Shown here one piece after another: positions 22,470 to 31,516 of a DNA stretch of 64,000 nt. The notes below the pieces were generated by a model. The model had not been told where the DNA came from, did not search any database, and saw nothing but the letters and a program-made list of their open reading frames with translations. The DNA comes from JAHJFW01 sp964595075. Its GTDB lineage: Bacteria; Patescibacteriota; Patescibacteriia; 2-12-FULL-60-25. Position numbers and translations under genes: made by a program. Positions within the stretch are counted from its first letter, which is position 1, and every line of letters begins with the position of its first letter. The stretch lies in assembly GCA_964595075.1 (NCBI GenBank), contig CAZQNT010000003.1, forward strand, positions 1-64,000. The letters are read 5' to 3'.

Positions 22470-24209
22470 ATGACAAGGAGGAAGCGTCCCCCTAGGTATG
22501 GCGTGCCCAGGCGTGAAAAAATCACGCCGCATTATTGTTTTTATTTGGCTTGGCATCACCTTGCGATCGTTTTTTTATTTTGCGCGATCGGAGGTCTGGC
22601 GATAGGCGTTTTGTTATCTCCAATATTTCGTCCAACGCCGGTTTCCGCAACCACGAACGACAATGTTCGCGGATGGGCTTGGGCTGATCCCGTCGGTTGG
22701 ATTTCTCTTAACGATCAAAATCAAGGTTCCGGCGGCGGGACTTATGGAGTCAATCTCGATCTTTCCACGGGCGAATTGACCGGATTCGGTTGGTCGGAAA
22801 ACGCCGGATGGATTTGCTTTGGCAGTTCGTGCGGCGCGCCGGAGTGCAACGGATCCGTTCCGGCATCAAACCCGCCTTACGACATTCCGTACGCCGCCGT
22901 TGTTCCGGCTCCATTTTCGGCCGGCCCGGTTATTCGTAACGCGCATGGATGGGCGAAGGTTTGCGGTCAGGGTGATTCGGGTTGGATTTCGTTGAACTGC
23001 AGCGACCCGCTTCCGTCCGCATGCGGCTCATATCCTTATCGAGTCCCGTTCAATATGTCCACGCAACAATTTACGGATCCCACGGCGCCGGGTTCACCGG
23101 ACAACGGAACGTCGTTTGCGTGGAACGGAAACGGCGACGGATCAGGTATAGGTTTCGTTGATTTTCATCTCGCCTACGTACAAACTTCGGAAGAGACGAC
23201 GCCTGAATTATGCGCGAACGGATTCGATGACGACTTTAATGGATTGGAAGATTGCGAAGACACTCAGTGCGATCCCGTTTGTTTTCCTCCGCCGCCTCCG
23301 GACTTGACTGAAGATCAGTGTCCGCTTGGCACTGCCGATTTATGTTGCAGCGATAATGAAGACAACGAAGGCGATGGAAAAATTGATTGCGACGATTCGG
23401 ATTGTCAGGGAACCGCAAGCATGTGCACCGTCTCGTGGCTAAAAACGAAATTCGGGAACGTTTACGCGCAAAAGGGGATCGAATCGATCGCTCCGCCCGG
23501 TACTCAATTTAACGCATCATATTGCCTCTCGTATTCCGAAGGAACGATATCAGGTTTTGCAAGCAAGGTCGGTTGCGTTGAAGCCGGACAGCAGCTCGCT
23601 CTTCCGAACGAGAGCAACGGATACGTAGGAACGTTCGGCTCGATCGACGTACAAGGTATAGCCAACGGCCGTTATGGAGCCGTTGTGCAAATCGCGGATG
23701 GCTCGGCTATTCCGCAGCAGCTCGACGGAAAGATTTATTTGTATACCGGAGGCGGTACTTTGCAACTTCCCGCGAAATCTTTCCAAAATGGAAATGGAGC
23801 CAACGGTCGTGGAAACGGCTTGCTGTTCGTAAAAGGCGCGGATTTGGAAATTACCGGCGATCTTTCATACGCCTCTCCGTCCGTCGAGATGTATTTGAAA
23901 AATATCGCGTCTTTCGGCGTGATAGTAACAAGCGAGAACGGAAGTGGGGGAAACATCGCGATCGCCCCGACGGTTCAAAAAGTCGTAGGTACTTTTTTTG
24001 CGGAAAAGTCATTCAACACCGGATCCTCGGCCGTACCGCTCGACGCTTATGGGATGTTCGCTTCTCGTCAGTTTTTGTTCGAGCGAACCGGAGGCACCAG
24101 CTCGACTGCGGCGGAAACAATAAGTTTTGACGGTCGGGCTATCGCCAATCCTCCTCCGGGCATGCAAAACGTTGGCAAATCGTTACCATCGGCAAAAACC
24201 GGTTTTTGA
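22470..24209 (+). CDS. Exported protein with GWAW/GWIS repeats and Cys/Asp-rich loops
   Basis: 579 aa from ATG 22470. A basic head (MTRRKRPPRYG) precedes one hydrophobic span at about residues 28-50, so the protein is exported and perhaps anchored. Residues 65-220 hold imperfect repeats (GWAWADPVGWISLN, GFGWSENAGWICFG, HGWAKVCGQGDSGWIS), a repeat type I know from CPR surface proteins. Residues 245-325 are Asp/Cys-rich (DDDFNGLEDCEDTQC, DGKIDCDDSDC), probably calcium-binding and disulfide-stabilised. The C-terminal 230 residues are beta-rich with no recognised motif. It sits just before the type IV pilus cluster; a role in attachment is a reasonable guess only. Confidence 0.78.
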   Translation: MTRRKRPPRYGVPRREKITPHYCFYLAWHHLAIVFLFCAIGGLAIGVLLSPIFRPTPVSATTNDNVRGWAWADPVGWISLNDQNQGSGGGTYGVNLDLSTGELTGFGWSENAGWICFGSSCGAPECNGSVPASNPPYDIPYAAVVPAPFSAGPVIRNAHGWAKVCGQGDSGWISLNCSDPLPSACGSYPYRVPFNMSTQQFTDPTAPGSPDNGTSFAWNGNGDGSGIGFVDFHLAYVQTSEETTPELCANGFDDDFNGLEDCEDTQCDPVCFPPPPPDLTEDQCPLGTADLCCSDNEDNEGDGKIDCDDSDCQGTASMCTVSWLKTKFGNVYAQKGIESIAPPGTQFNASYCLSYSEGTISGFASKVGCVEAGQQLALPNESNGYVGTFGSIDVQGIANGRYGAVVQIADGSAIPQQLDGKIYLYTGGGTLQLPAKSFQNGNGANGRGNGLLFVKGADLEITGDLSYASPSVEMYLKNIASFGVIVTSENGSGGNIAIAPTVQKVVGTFFAEKSFNTGSSAVPLDAYGMFASRQFLFERTGGTSSTAAETISFDGRAIANPPPGMQNVGKSLPSAKTGF

Positions 24210-24240
24210 TTTACTATACAGATTAAGACCATCAAAAAAT

Positions 24241-25308
24241 ATGGGACTGTTTTCAAAAGCCGCATCCAAGCAGAGTTACCTCGGGATTGATCTCGGATAT
24301 TCCGGGATCAAACTCGTCGAGCTCTTAAATGAAAAAGGCCGTGCGCGTCTTGTGACTTACGCGTTTGTCGACGGCAATATGCAGTCGAACGATAGACCGC
24401 TCATAGAAGATACTGATAGGACGGCGGCGCTATTGAAGAAAATGGTCGCGAAAGCGAGATGCACTACAAAACGAACGGTCGCCGCGCTTCCGGTATCCTC
24501 CGTATTCTCATCGATTATCAGCGTCCCTGCGGCAAACGAGAAAGAATTAAAAGAAGCGATTCAATGGCAGGCGAAAAAACTAATCCCCGTTCCTCTTGAA
24601 GACATCACGCTTGATTCAAAGACTATCGATACTACTGATGCGCCAGGCGGAAAAAAGATTACGCGCGTTTTGATTACCGGCGCGCCGAAACCGCTCGTGA
24701 ACAAGTACATCGAGATTTTCAAGAAAGCGGGGCTGGATCTAATATCTCTCGAAACCGAAGCGTTTGCGCAAATCAGGTCTCTGGTAGGGAAAGATCGATC
24801 CAGCATAATGGTGATCGATATCGGCTCGCAGCGCACCAATATATCCGTCGTTGAAAAAGGCGTGCCGTTTTTGAACCGCTCCATCGCAACCGGCGGAATC
24901 GCGATCTCGCAAACCATAGCAAAAACTCTCGGCATAACATTCGAACAGGCGAATACAATGAAGCGCGATATTCGTTCCATGCAGGGGTTTACGCCGACGG
25001 GGGACCTTTCATCTATTTTGCAAACGCTTTTGAAGCCGATCTTGGATGAGATACGTTACTCGTTCAATTTGTATCAGGGTCAAAGCGAAGGAGGACAGGC
25101 GAAACGGATCGACAAAATCATATTAACCGGAGGATCATCGCTTTTGCCTCGCTTGCCGGAATTTTTAACGCAACTTCTTAACGTCAACGCGTATCTGGGC
25201 GATCCATGGGCGCGAGTAGTTTATCCGCAAGACTTGCGTCCGGTTCTTGACGATATTGGCGCGCGATTCACCGTATCAATAGGATGCGCGATGAGGGATA
25301 TCGAATGA
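24241..25308 (+). CDS. pilM: Type IV pilus assembly protein PilM
   Basis: 355 aa from ATG 24241 (MGLFSKAASKQSYLGIDLG); upstream in-frame ATG 24127 lies inside the previous gene. Actin-like ATPase fold: phosphate-1 GIDLGYSGIKLVEL, phosphate-2 VIDIGSQRTNIS and adenosine loop ILTGGSSLLP. PilM is the cytoplasmic ring component that binds the N-terminus of PilN and links the PilNO complex to the assembly ATPase. First gene of pilM-N-O-P-B, with the next start 17 nt away. Confidence 0.92.
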   Translation: MGLFSKAASKQSYLGIDLGYSGIKLVELLNEKGRARLVTYAFVDGNMQSNDRPLIEDTDRTAALLKKMVAKARCTTKRTVAALPVSSVFSSIISVPAANEKELKEAIQWQAKKLIPVPLEDITLDSKTIDTTDAPGGKKITRVLITGAPKPLVNKYIEIFKKAGLDLISLETEAFAQIRSLVGKDRSSIMVIDIGSQRTNISVVEKGVPFLNRSIATGGIAISQTIAKTLGITFEQANTMKRDIRSMQGFTPTGDLSSILQTLLKPILDEIRYSFNLYQGQSEGGQAKRIDKIILTGGSSLLPRLPEFLTQLLNVNAYLGDPWARVVYPQDLRPVLDDIGARFTVSIGCAMRDIE

Positions 25309-25325
25309 CGAAATCCGAATGACAA

Positions 25326-26378
25326 ATGACGGATAATATCTCGCTACTTCCGGAAAACCTACGAAAAAGGGAGGAGCAAATTAAGAAAGAGGCGCCTACT
25401 CCGGAACGGGAGGAGGAAGTTAAGATGCATTTGCCTTCCGCTGAAGAGGAAGACATTGAGATCATTGAAATCGACGAGGGAGAGGTGGGAGAAGTTTTGG
25501 CTGGCGAGCCGTCTTTTACGCGAGCTATTTTCGGAATTCAAAGTTTTTTTCAGGACATGAAGGCGAAGCTGCTTCATCCTTACGCGGCTGAACCGCCGCC
25601 AAAGCTGCCACCGCAATTTTTTACTCCTCCAAAACCCAAAGAAAAAAAACCGCCGCCTGGACTCGTTCCTATTCCCGGAGTCACGCCTCCTCCAATAATT
25701 CAAATCAAAGAGGCGGTTGTTGCGCAACAAAAGCCGCGAGTGATGCCGGCGGCGAAGACTCCGAAGCGCGTACGCATTATCAAGCGTGTCAGAAAACCGG
25801 TACGCGTCAGTTTTTTGGACGAACAAGAATTGCAGTTGCGAATAGACATACCGCGCCGGAGATTCACGTTGGCGATTTATGTCGTAGCGTTTGCGTTGTT
25901 GTTCACCGGATCATATTTGATTTTGATTTGGCAGGGCGAACGAGTCGGCGCGAACGCGGAGAGCGTGCGCATGGATTTGACTGAAATCGAAAAGAAGATC
26001 AGCGAGAAACAAAGCGCGTGGATTTCCTATCAAGACCTTGAACCGCGCCTTAAAGCATTGGGAGCGCTTCTTGATCGTCACGTTGCGCCAACACGGCTTT
26101 TCGACCAATTGGAACGTTATACCGTGAAGGATGCTTCTTACAGTTCGTTCACCCTGTCGCCGGACGGCCACTTGCTGTTGTCGGCCAGTACGAAATCGTA
26201 CGAATCTGCGGCTCGGCAAATCGTATCGTTTCGTAAATCAGGCATCGCCAGCTCGGTAGAAGCGTTCGGATACCAGGCGAGTTTTGACGATGCAACGGGG
26301 GCAATCATCAAGGTTACGTTTCAAATCAATCTGGTTTTGAATCCCGAGGTTCTTCGTTTGGCGCAAGTTAAAAAGTAA
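25326..26378 (+). CDS. pilN: PilN-like pilus assembly protein with long proline-rich cytoplasmic region
   Basis: 350 aa, about 150 longer than usual PilN. The N-terminus NISLLPENLR matches the conserved PilM-binding motif (INLLP). Residues 20-65 are very acidic, 85-165 are Pro/Lys-rich (PPPKLPPQFFTPPKPKEKK), then a basic patch, one membrane helix at about 181-202 and a periplasmic/extracellular coiled coil plus ferredoxin-like domain. The inserted region between motif and helix is unusual and probably disordered. It pairs with PilO (next gene, 7 nt gap). Confidence 0.85.
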   Translation: MTDNISLLPENLRKREEQIKKEAPTPEREEEVKMHLPSAEEEDIEIIEIDEGEVGEVLAGEPSFTRAIFGIQSFFQDMKAKLLHPYAAEPPPKLPPQFFTPPKPKEKKPPPGLVPIPGVTPPPIIQIKEAVVAQQKPRVMPAAKTPKRVRIIKRVRKPVRVSFLDEQELQLRIDIPRRRFTLAIYVVAFALLFTGSYLILIWQGERVGANAESVRMDLTEIEKKISEKQSAWISYQDLEPRLKALGALLDRHVAPTRLFDQLERYTVKDASYSSFTLSPDGHLLLSASTKSYESAARQIVSFRKSGIASSVEAFGYQASFDDATGAIIKVTFQINLVLNPEVLRLAQVKK

Positions 26379-26385
26379 CGCGAAC

Positions 26386-27012
26386 ATGGTAAAAATCACG
26401 AACGAAAAAAAGGCATCTCCGCTTCTCACCGATTATTACTCGACATCTTTTTTCTTGCTCATTTTGCTTTTTTTGGTCGCCTCGGCGTTCGCGCTATTGC
26501 CGCTCATGAATCAATTGAAGACGAAGAATTCCGAACTTGGCGCTGATATTGAACGCCTCACGCAAGAGCGGGCGTATTTGCAGAGTTTGGATCAATCGAT
26601 CGTATCCGCGGAAAACATTTCGCCTACGGTATTAAGCCGTGTAGATCAGGCGTTGCCGAGAGAGTCGAATGTTCCGGAATTATTGACTTTGCTCGGAAGC
26701 GTCTCTGAAATGGACGGCGTGAAATTGAATTCCGTAAATTTTTCAGAAGTTAAGTCAGCGCAAGCCCGCGGAGCTGCGAGCGCGACATCCAGCATAATGC
26801 AAACGCAAATCAATATCTCCGTTAGCGCGGCAAATTATCCGCAAATAAAACGATTCCTTAGTCATCTTGAATCGAGTCTTCGTCTTTTGGATGTGGTTGG
26901 AATAAACGTGTCGCTAGACGGAGAAAGGGCGACGTACGCGATACAGCTCGCCACCTACGCTTATAGACCGGCGGTTGTTCCGAGGGCGACTACAGAGAAT
27001 AAGAAGCTATGA
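26386..27012 (+). CDS. pilO: PilO-like pilus assembly protein
   Basis: 208 aa: short cytoplasmic tail, one hydrophobic span at about 21-41 (SFFLLILLFLVASAFALLPL), a coiled coil (45-75, NSELGADIERLTQERAYL) and a C-terminal domain of PilO/GspM type. PilO pairs with PilN across the membrane to align the pilus machine. Position after pilN and before the PilP-like gene (4-nt overlap) supports the call more than sequence similarity, which is weak in this family. Confidence 0.83.
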   Translation: MVKITNEKKASPLLTDYYSTSFFLLILLFLVASAFALLPLMNQLKTKNSELGADIERLTQERAYLQSLDQSIVSAENISPTVLSRVDQALPRESNVPELLTLLGSVSEMDGVKLNSVNFSEVKSAQARGAASATSSIMQTQINISVSAANYPQIKRFLSHLESSLRLLDVVGINVSLDGERATYAIQLATYAYRPAVVPRATTENKKL

Positions 27013-27368
27013 CGAATCGAAAAATACCGCTAATCGCGCGAATCGTACAAATAACGGTAATATTGGGTTGTATCGGTGGCTTGTTATGGGTCGGCATGAG
27101 ATTTTTTGAACCTGTTCCTGTGCCGCCAAACGCAAAGATTCAACGAGCCGTGAAATTCGACGCATCGTCCGACGTCAGCAAGAATTCGGTTTTTAGCGGA
27201 TTGCAGCAATACGGCACCGCTATGGTAGAAGTTGGGGAGACGGGGAGGGTAAATCCGTTCGTGCCATTGCCTTCTCCGGTCAATGTTACGGGTACCGTGA
27301 CTTCGACAAAATCAATGCTGAATCTTACGAAGCAAGCAACAGGTACTACAATGGAAGCGGCAAATTAA
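27009..27368 (+). CDS. Small membrane protein of the pilus operon (PilP-like)
   Basis: 119 aa, one N-terminal membrane span (residues 12-31) and a soluble tail with GRVNPFVPLPSP, which resembles the R-x-PF motif of PilP. It lacks a lipobox and the C-terminal PilP beta domain, so it may be a cut-down version adapted to a cell with no confirmed outer membrane. It starts 4 nt before the pilO stop and ends 2 nt before pilB, so it is surely part of the operon. Confidence 0.7.
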   Translation: MTNRKIPLIARIVQITVILGCIGGLLWVGMRFFEPVPVPPNAKIQRAVKFDASSDVSKNSVFSGLQQYGTAMVEVGETGRVNPFVPLPSPVNVTGTVTSTKSMLNLTKQATGTTMEAAN

Positions 27369-27370
27369 GT

Positions 27371-29110
27371 ATGGACGAAAAATTACTTGAATTTCTTGTA
27401 AAAAAAGGCCTTCTGGACGAGAAGACTCTTTCGATCGTTCGCGAACTTATTTTGCGCGGTAAAACTGCGGAACAGGTTCTCGTGGGCGGAAAATATGTTC
27501 CGGAGACCGATCTCGCAAAGGCGAAGGCAGAAATCTTTGCACTGCCTTTCGTCGATATTGCGAATGTGCAGGTGACGCAGGAAGTCATCGAGTTGATCCC
27601 TGCCGCTACAGTACAGAGTTATAAAATGGTTCCTATCGGGTTTGATGGAACGACCATACAGGTCGCCATGCAGAATCCGCAGGATGTTCACGCCATGGAA
27701 GCGCTACAGTTTTTAGCGAATGAGCGAAAGTGGAGAGTGCAGACGGTTGTAGTTCCGGCAAGTCAGATGACTCGTCTGCTCAGGCAGGCCGGAACATCCT
27801 CGGGAGAGGTAGAGTCCGCTCTCGCCGAAGCCAAGGGAAAGTTTTCTCAACCAAAGGAGATAAGAGACGAGGCGAGCGCCCTCGAAGAAGTAATCAAAGG
27901 TGCGCCCGTGTCTCGTATGATTTCTGTGATAATGCGGCAGGCCGTGGACGGCGGCGCTTCCGATATTCATATCGAGCCCATGGGCGACGAGTCTCGCGTT
28001 CGCTACCGTATTGACGGAGTTTTGCGCACGTCTCTCGCGCTTCCGCTGTATATTCATCCGGCTCTCGTGTCTCGCATAAAGGTTTTGGCTAATTTGAAAC
28101 TCGATGAGACGCGGATTCCCCAAGACGGCCGTATCACCGAGTCGCTAAACGGAAAGAAAATCGACTTTCGCGTTTCCACGCTTCCGGTCGTCGACAATGA
28201 GAAGGTAGTGATGCGTATTCTCGACACTTCGGTCGGCGCTCCGACTTTTGAGACCCTCGGCTATAGAAAAGAGTATATCGACATAATCAAGCAAGAGATC
28301 AAGAAACCTTTCGGACTGTTTTTGATCACCGGTCCGACAGGTTCCGGAAAATCAACAACGTTGTTTTCAGGGCTCAATCTTCTTAATGCCGAGGGCGAAA
28401 ACATCTCCACTCTTGAAGATCCCGTGGAATACTACATTGCAGGAGTGAATCAATCGCAGATTCGTCCGGAGATCGGTTATACGTTCGCGACCGGGCTGCG
28501 TTCGCTTTTGCGGCAGGATCCTAACGTGATAATGGTTGGAGAAATTCGTGACCGCGAAACCGCGGAGCTCGTTATCCACGCGTCGCTCACAGGGCACCTC
28601 ATCTTTTCCACGCTCCACACGAACGATGTTTTCAGTATCGTGCCGCGGCTTGTGGATATGGGAGTCGAGCCGTTTTTGCTCGCAGCGACTATGAACCTCG
28701 GGATTGCGCAACGTTTGGCGAGAAAGATTTGCTCGCATTGCAAAGAGCCGCAGGAAGTTTCGGTTGAAACTATTGAAAAAATTAGAAAGCAGCTCGCGGG
28801 GATTCCAAAGGCATACCTCCCTGCGTCACTCGACATCTCCGGTACTTTGATTTTTTATCACGGCAAAGGTTGCGCGCGTTGCGGGAATTCGGGATACTCC
28901 GGTCGTACGTCGGTCGCGGAACTTTTTCAATTTACGCCACAAGCGAAACGTTTGATAGAAAGGGGATTTACCGCCGATGAAGGCAGAAAAGAGGCGGCGA
29001 GGCAGGGGATGCTCACGCTTCGCCAAGATATTATTCTAAAGGCGATCGAGGGGATTACGACGTTGGAAGAGGTTTTGCGGGTTAGTCAGGAGACGAGCGA
29101 AGGGGAATAA
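27371..29110 (+). CDS. pilB: Type IV pilus assembly ATPase PilB
   Basis: 579 aa. N-terminal GspE-N domains (1-150), then the secretion ATPase core: Walker A GPTGSGKSTT (about 321-330), Asp box with EDPVEY, Walker B region VIMVGEIRDRETAE and His box LIFSTLHTND. Zinc-binding Cys pairs ICSHC and CARC are present near 458 and 498. It powers pilus extension. It ends at a large palindrome, so the following regulator and pilC may be less strongly expressed. Confidence 0.95.
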   Translation: MDEKLLEFLVKKGLLDEKTLSIVRELILRGKTAEQVLVGGKYVPETDLAKAKAEIFALPFVDIANVQVTQEVIELIPAATVQSYKMVPIGFDGTTIQVAMQNPQDVHAMEALQFLANERKWRVQTVVVPASQMTRLLRQAGTSSGEVESALAEAKGKFSQPKEIRDEASALEEVIKGAPVSRMISVIMRQAVDGGASDIHIEPMGDESRVRYRIDGVLRTSLALPLYIHPALVSRIKVLANLKLDETRIPQDGRITESLNGKKIDFRVSTLPVVDNEKVVMRILDTSVGAPTFETLGYRKEYIDIIKQEIKKPFGLFLITGPTGSGKSTTLFSGLNLLNAEGENISTLEDPVEYYIAGVNQSQIRPEIGYTFATGLRSLLRQDPNVIMVGEIRDRETAELVIHASLTGHLIFSTLHTNDVFSIVPRLVDMGVEPFLLAATMNLGIAQRLARKICSHCKEPQEVSVETIEKIRKQLAGIPKAYLPASLDISGTLIFYHGKGCARCGNSGYSGRTSVAELFQFTPQAKRLIERGFTADEGRKEAARQGMLTLRQDIILKAIEGITTLEEVLRVSQETSEGE

Positions 29111-29202
29111 GATCATATTATGAAATTTTACTTATCTCGCTGCGGAACTCGCTGCGCTCGGGCAGTCCTCGCTGCGATAAGTAAAATTTCATAATATGAT
29201 CT
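29110..29202. repeat. Palindrome with conserved CTCGCTGCGGAACTCGC core, copy 2
   Basis: 27-nt perfect arms (AGATCATATTATGAAATTTT.. and inverse) around TTATCTCGCTGCGGAACTC...CCTCGCTGCGATAA. Core as at 12870-12955, arms different. It starts at the pilB stop codon. Confidence 0.85.
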
Positions 29203-29216
29203 CTGAAATAATTTAA

Positions 29217-29597
29217 ATGTATATGAAATCCACTATTCTGATTATTGAGGACGATGCGTTTCTTGCGGGGATATATGCGAAAAAAATGGAAGAGGAGGGT
29301 TTTCAGTGCGTTCTTGCGACGAACGGCGAAGACGGGTTGAGGCAGGTTCAAAAAGAGAAGCCAACGTTGATTTTGTTGGATCTTATGTTGCCGAAGATGA
29401 ACGGATTCGAGGTGTTGGAGGCGTTGAAGCGCGATACGGGAACGGCATCCGTACCCGTTCTCGTGATGACGAATCTCGCGGAGCGAAAAGACGTCGAGCG
29501 ATGCATGGCGCTTGGCGCGGCAGGATACGTCATCAAAGCCCACGCCTTGCCGCATGAAACGGTCAGTAAGATAAAACAAATATTATCCAAAAGCTAA
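29217..29597 (+). CDS. Single-domain response regulator (CheY/PilH-like)
   Basis: 126 aa, receiver domain only. Acidic pair IIEDD near the start, phosphoacceptor Asp in LILLDLMLP (about residue 55), Thr/Ser in VLVMTNLA and Lys in GYVIKAHA (about residue 106) are all present, so it can be phosphorylated. No output domain. Placement between pilB and pilC suggests control of pilus extension or twitching, as PilG/PilH do. No histidine kinase is in this window. ATG 29223 is an equally possible start. Confidence 0.88.
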   Translation: MYMKSTILIIEDDAFLAGIYAKKMEEEGFQCVLATNGEDGLRQVQKEKPTLILLDLMLPKMNGFEVLEALKRDTGTASVPVLVMTNLAERKDVERCMALGAAGYVIKAHALPHETVSKIKQILSKS

Positions 29598-29618
29598 ACA
29601 TTGCAATATTATATCCGT

Positions 29619-29696
29619 GTCATTCCCGTGAAGACGGGAATCCAGATCAAAAGGATTATTTTTCACTATCTGGATCCACGCCTACGCTGGGATGAC
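29619..29696. repeat. dRS3-like paired-hairpin element, copy 3
   Basis: GTCATTCCC-N8-GGGAATCCAG ... CTGGATCCACGCC...GGGATGAC. Located directly before pilC, ending 11 nt from its ATG, so it must lie within or over the pilC promoter or the leader of the operon message. Confidence 0.85.
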
Positions 29697-29707
29697 GCAT
29701 ACATCGC

Positions 29708-30919
29708 ATGCCTTCATTTAAGTATAGAGTTCGGTTGGCGGACGGGTCCGTGCAGTCCGGATTAGTTGAGGCGGAGAATAGAGACGCCGCCTCATTAGCT
29801 TTGCAGGAACGCGGGTATGACGTCATGCTTTTGGAAACCGCGTCCGCCTTTTCAGCCGGGCAAGGCGGCGGCATGGGTTTTTTGAATCGTATAAACAAAA
29901 AGGAGCTTGTGATAGTGGCCAGGACGCTGTCCGTAATGGTTTCCGCTTCCGTTCCTCTCGTTGACGCTGTACGAAACATCGCAAGGCAGACTGAAAATCC
30001 AAGACTTAGGGGGTTGTTGGCGCAAGTAGCGTCAGACGTTGAAAGCGGAGGAAAACTTTCCGACGCTTTGGATATTTACGGCAAGGTGTTCGGCGATTTT
30101 TTTATTAACATGATCCGATCCGGTGAAACGTCCGGACAGCTCGCCGGCGTGTTGGAATATCTTGCGGATCAAATGGAAAAAGATTACGACCTGAACGCCA
30201 AAGTTAAAGGCGCAATGATTTATCCGGCGTTCATCATGTCAGGGCTTTTCGTGGTCGCGTTTATAATGATGTCTTTCGTGATTCCAAAGTTGACCGCGAT
30301 TCTGGAGGAGGCGGACGTCGCTCTACCGTTAAGTACGCGAATTTTGATAACAGTATCCGGTGCTTTTGAAAATTATTGGTGGCTTATTCTTATTTTTATG
30401 GCAGTCATTGCCGGAGTTATCCGCTCGTGGCTTTCGACTCCTGGTGGGAGGTATCTTTGGGATTTAATGAAAATGCGAATCCCGATTTTCGGAGGGTTGT
30501 TGCAACGAATTTATGTGGTTCGGTTCGCGCGTTCGCTTTCAACTCTAAACAAAGGCGGTGTGGACATGGTTTCTTCTCTTGAAATAGTAGCGGGTGTCAT
30601 GGGAAACGCCGCATGGAAACATCTCGTGTTCCTGACCATACAAGAGCTGAACGAAGGAAATTCCATTGTCACTGCCATGATGAGGGAGAAGTATGTTCCG
30701 TCCATGATGATTCAAATGTTAGGAGTTGGGGAGGATACCGGACGTATTCAAGAGGTATTAGAGAGGTTAAGCTCGTTTTTCACAAGAGAAATCGACAATA
30801 CCGTTGCGAACCTCGTGTCTCTCATAGAGCCGGCAGTCATGATTTTACTAGGCGTTGGCGTAGGAGTGATGGTTTCCGCGATATTATTGCCTTTGTACAG
30901 TCTATCGTCGGCTGTCTAA
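29708..30919 (+). CDS. pilC: Type IV pilus inner-membrane platform protein PilC
   Basis: 403 aa, normal length. Two GspF domains, each with hydrophobic helices (about 170-190, 222-245 and 375-400). Seen: KELVIVARTLSVMVSASVPLVDAV and FARSLSTLNKGGVDMVSSLEIV, the repeated GspF signature with conserved Leu/Gly positions. PilC is the membrane hub turned by PilB to add pilins. The N-terminal ARE-type leader (FKYRVRLADGSVQSGLVEA) is typical. Confidence 0.93.
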   Translation: MPSFKYRVRLADGSVQSGLVEAENRDAASLALQERGYDVMLLETASAFSAGQGGGMGFLNRINKKELVIVARTLSVMVSASVPLVDAVRNIARQTENPRLRGLLAQVASDVESGGKLSDALDIYGKVFGDFFINMIRSGETSGQLAGVLEYLADQMEKDYDLNAKVKGAMIYPAFIMSGLFVVAFIMMSFVIPKLTAILEEADVALPLSTRILITVSGAFENYWWLILIFMAVIAGVIRSWLSTPGGRYLWDLMKMRIPIFGGLLQRIYVVRFARSLSTLNKGGVDMVSSLEIVAGVMGNAAWKHLVFLTIQELNEGNSIVTAMMREKYVPSMMIQMLGVGEDTGRIQEVLERLSSFFTREIDNTVANLVSLIEPAVMILLGVGVGVMVSAILLPLYSLSSAV

Positions 30920-30994
30920 TATCCTGTTTCACTCATTGTCTGCATGTGATAAACTATCCACATATTAATAATTCATCTTTTAACAAAGACGTTT

Positions 30995-31486
30995 ATGAAA
31001 CGCAAAGGTTTTACACTAATTGAGTTGCTGGTCGTTATCGCTATCATCGGATTGCTCGCTACGCTTGCCGTTGTCGCGTTCGGCAACGCGCGGCAGAAAG
31101 CTAACGACGCAAAGCGTGTAGCGGACATTCGAGGTATAGTCGCGGCATTCGCATCCGCATCACAGGACGGCGCTGCTTTGTGCGATGCGACAGGAGCAGC
31201 TCCATGTGCGGCAGGTACTACGGTCAGCCAGTGCGGACTTTTTACGCCCGCATGCGTGGCAGGAAATTCCGACGTCACTAAAAATTACATAAACCTGTCA
31301 AATATCAAGGATCCTCAGTATACGGCTGCCTGTGGCGGCGCTCCTTACGCGGCTTGCGACTATACGCTTGTAGTAGCAGGAAGTATCTCGGATTTCACAA
31401 TCGGTTTCGTCACGCAGCAGAGTGATTTGCAGGGGTTGTCCGCAGGAACGTCGCATGAAGCCAACCAAAACGGGTTGCTGAATTAA
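30995..31486 (+). CDS. Type IV major pilin-like protein
   Basis: 163 aa. Class III signal: MKRKG^FTLIELLVVIAIIGLLATLAVVAF, with cleavage after Gly5, methylated Phe1 and Glu5 of the mature protein. The globular part is Cys-rich (at least 6 Cys), probably forming disulfides made by the DsbA-like proteins at 41-43 kb. Being first in the pilin group and shortest in leader, it is a good candidate for the major pilin. It follows pilC by 75 nt and probably has its own promoter. Confidence 0.88.
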   Translation: MKRKGFTLIELLVVIAIIGLLATLAVVAFGNARQKANDAKRVADIRGIVAAFASASQDGAALCDATGAAPCAAGTTVSQCGLFTPACVAGNSDVTKNYINLSNIKDPQYTAACGGAPYAACDYTLVVAGSISDFTIGFVTQQSDLQGLSAGTSHEANQNGLLN

Positions 31487-31516
31487 AAAGCGGGTTGTTC
31501 GTCAAAATAATAGAGT

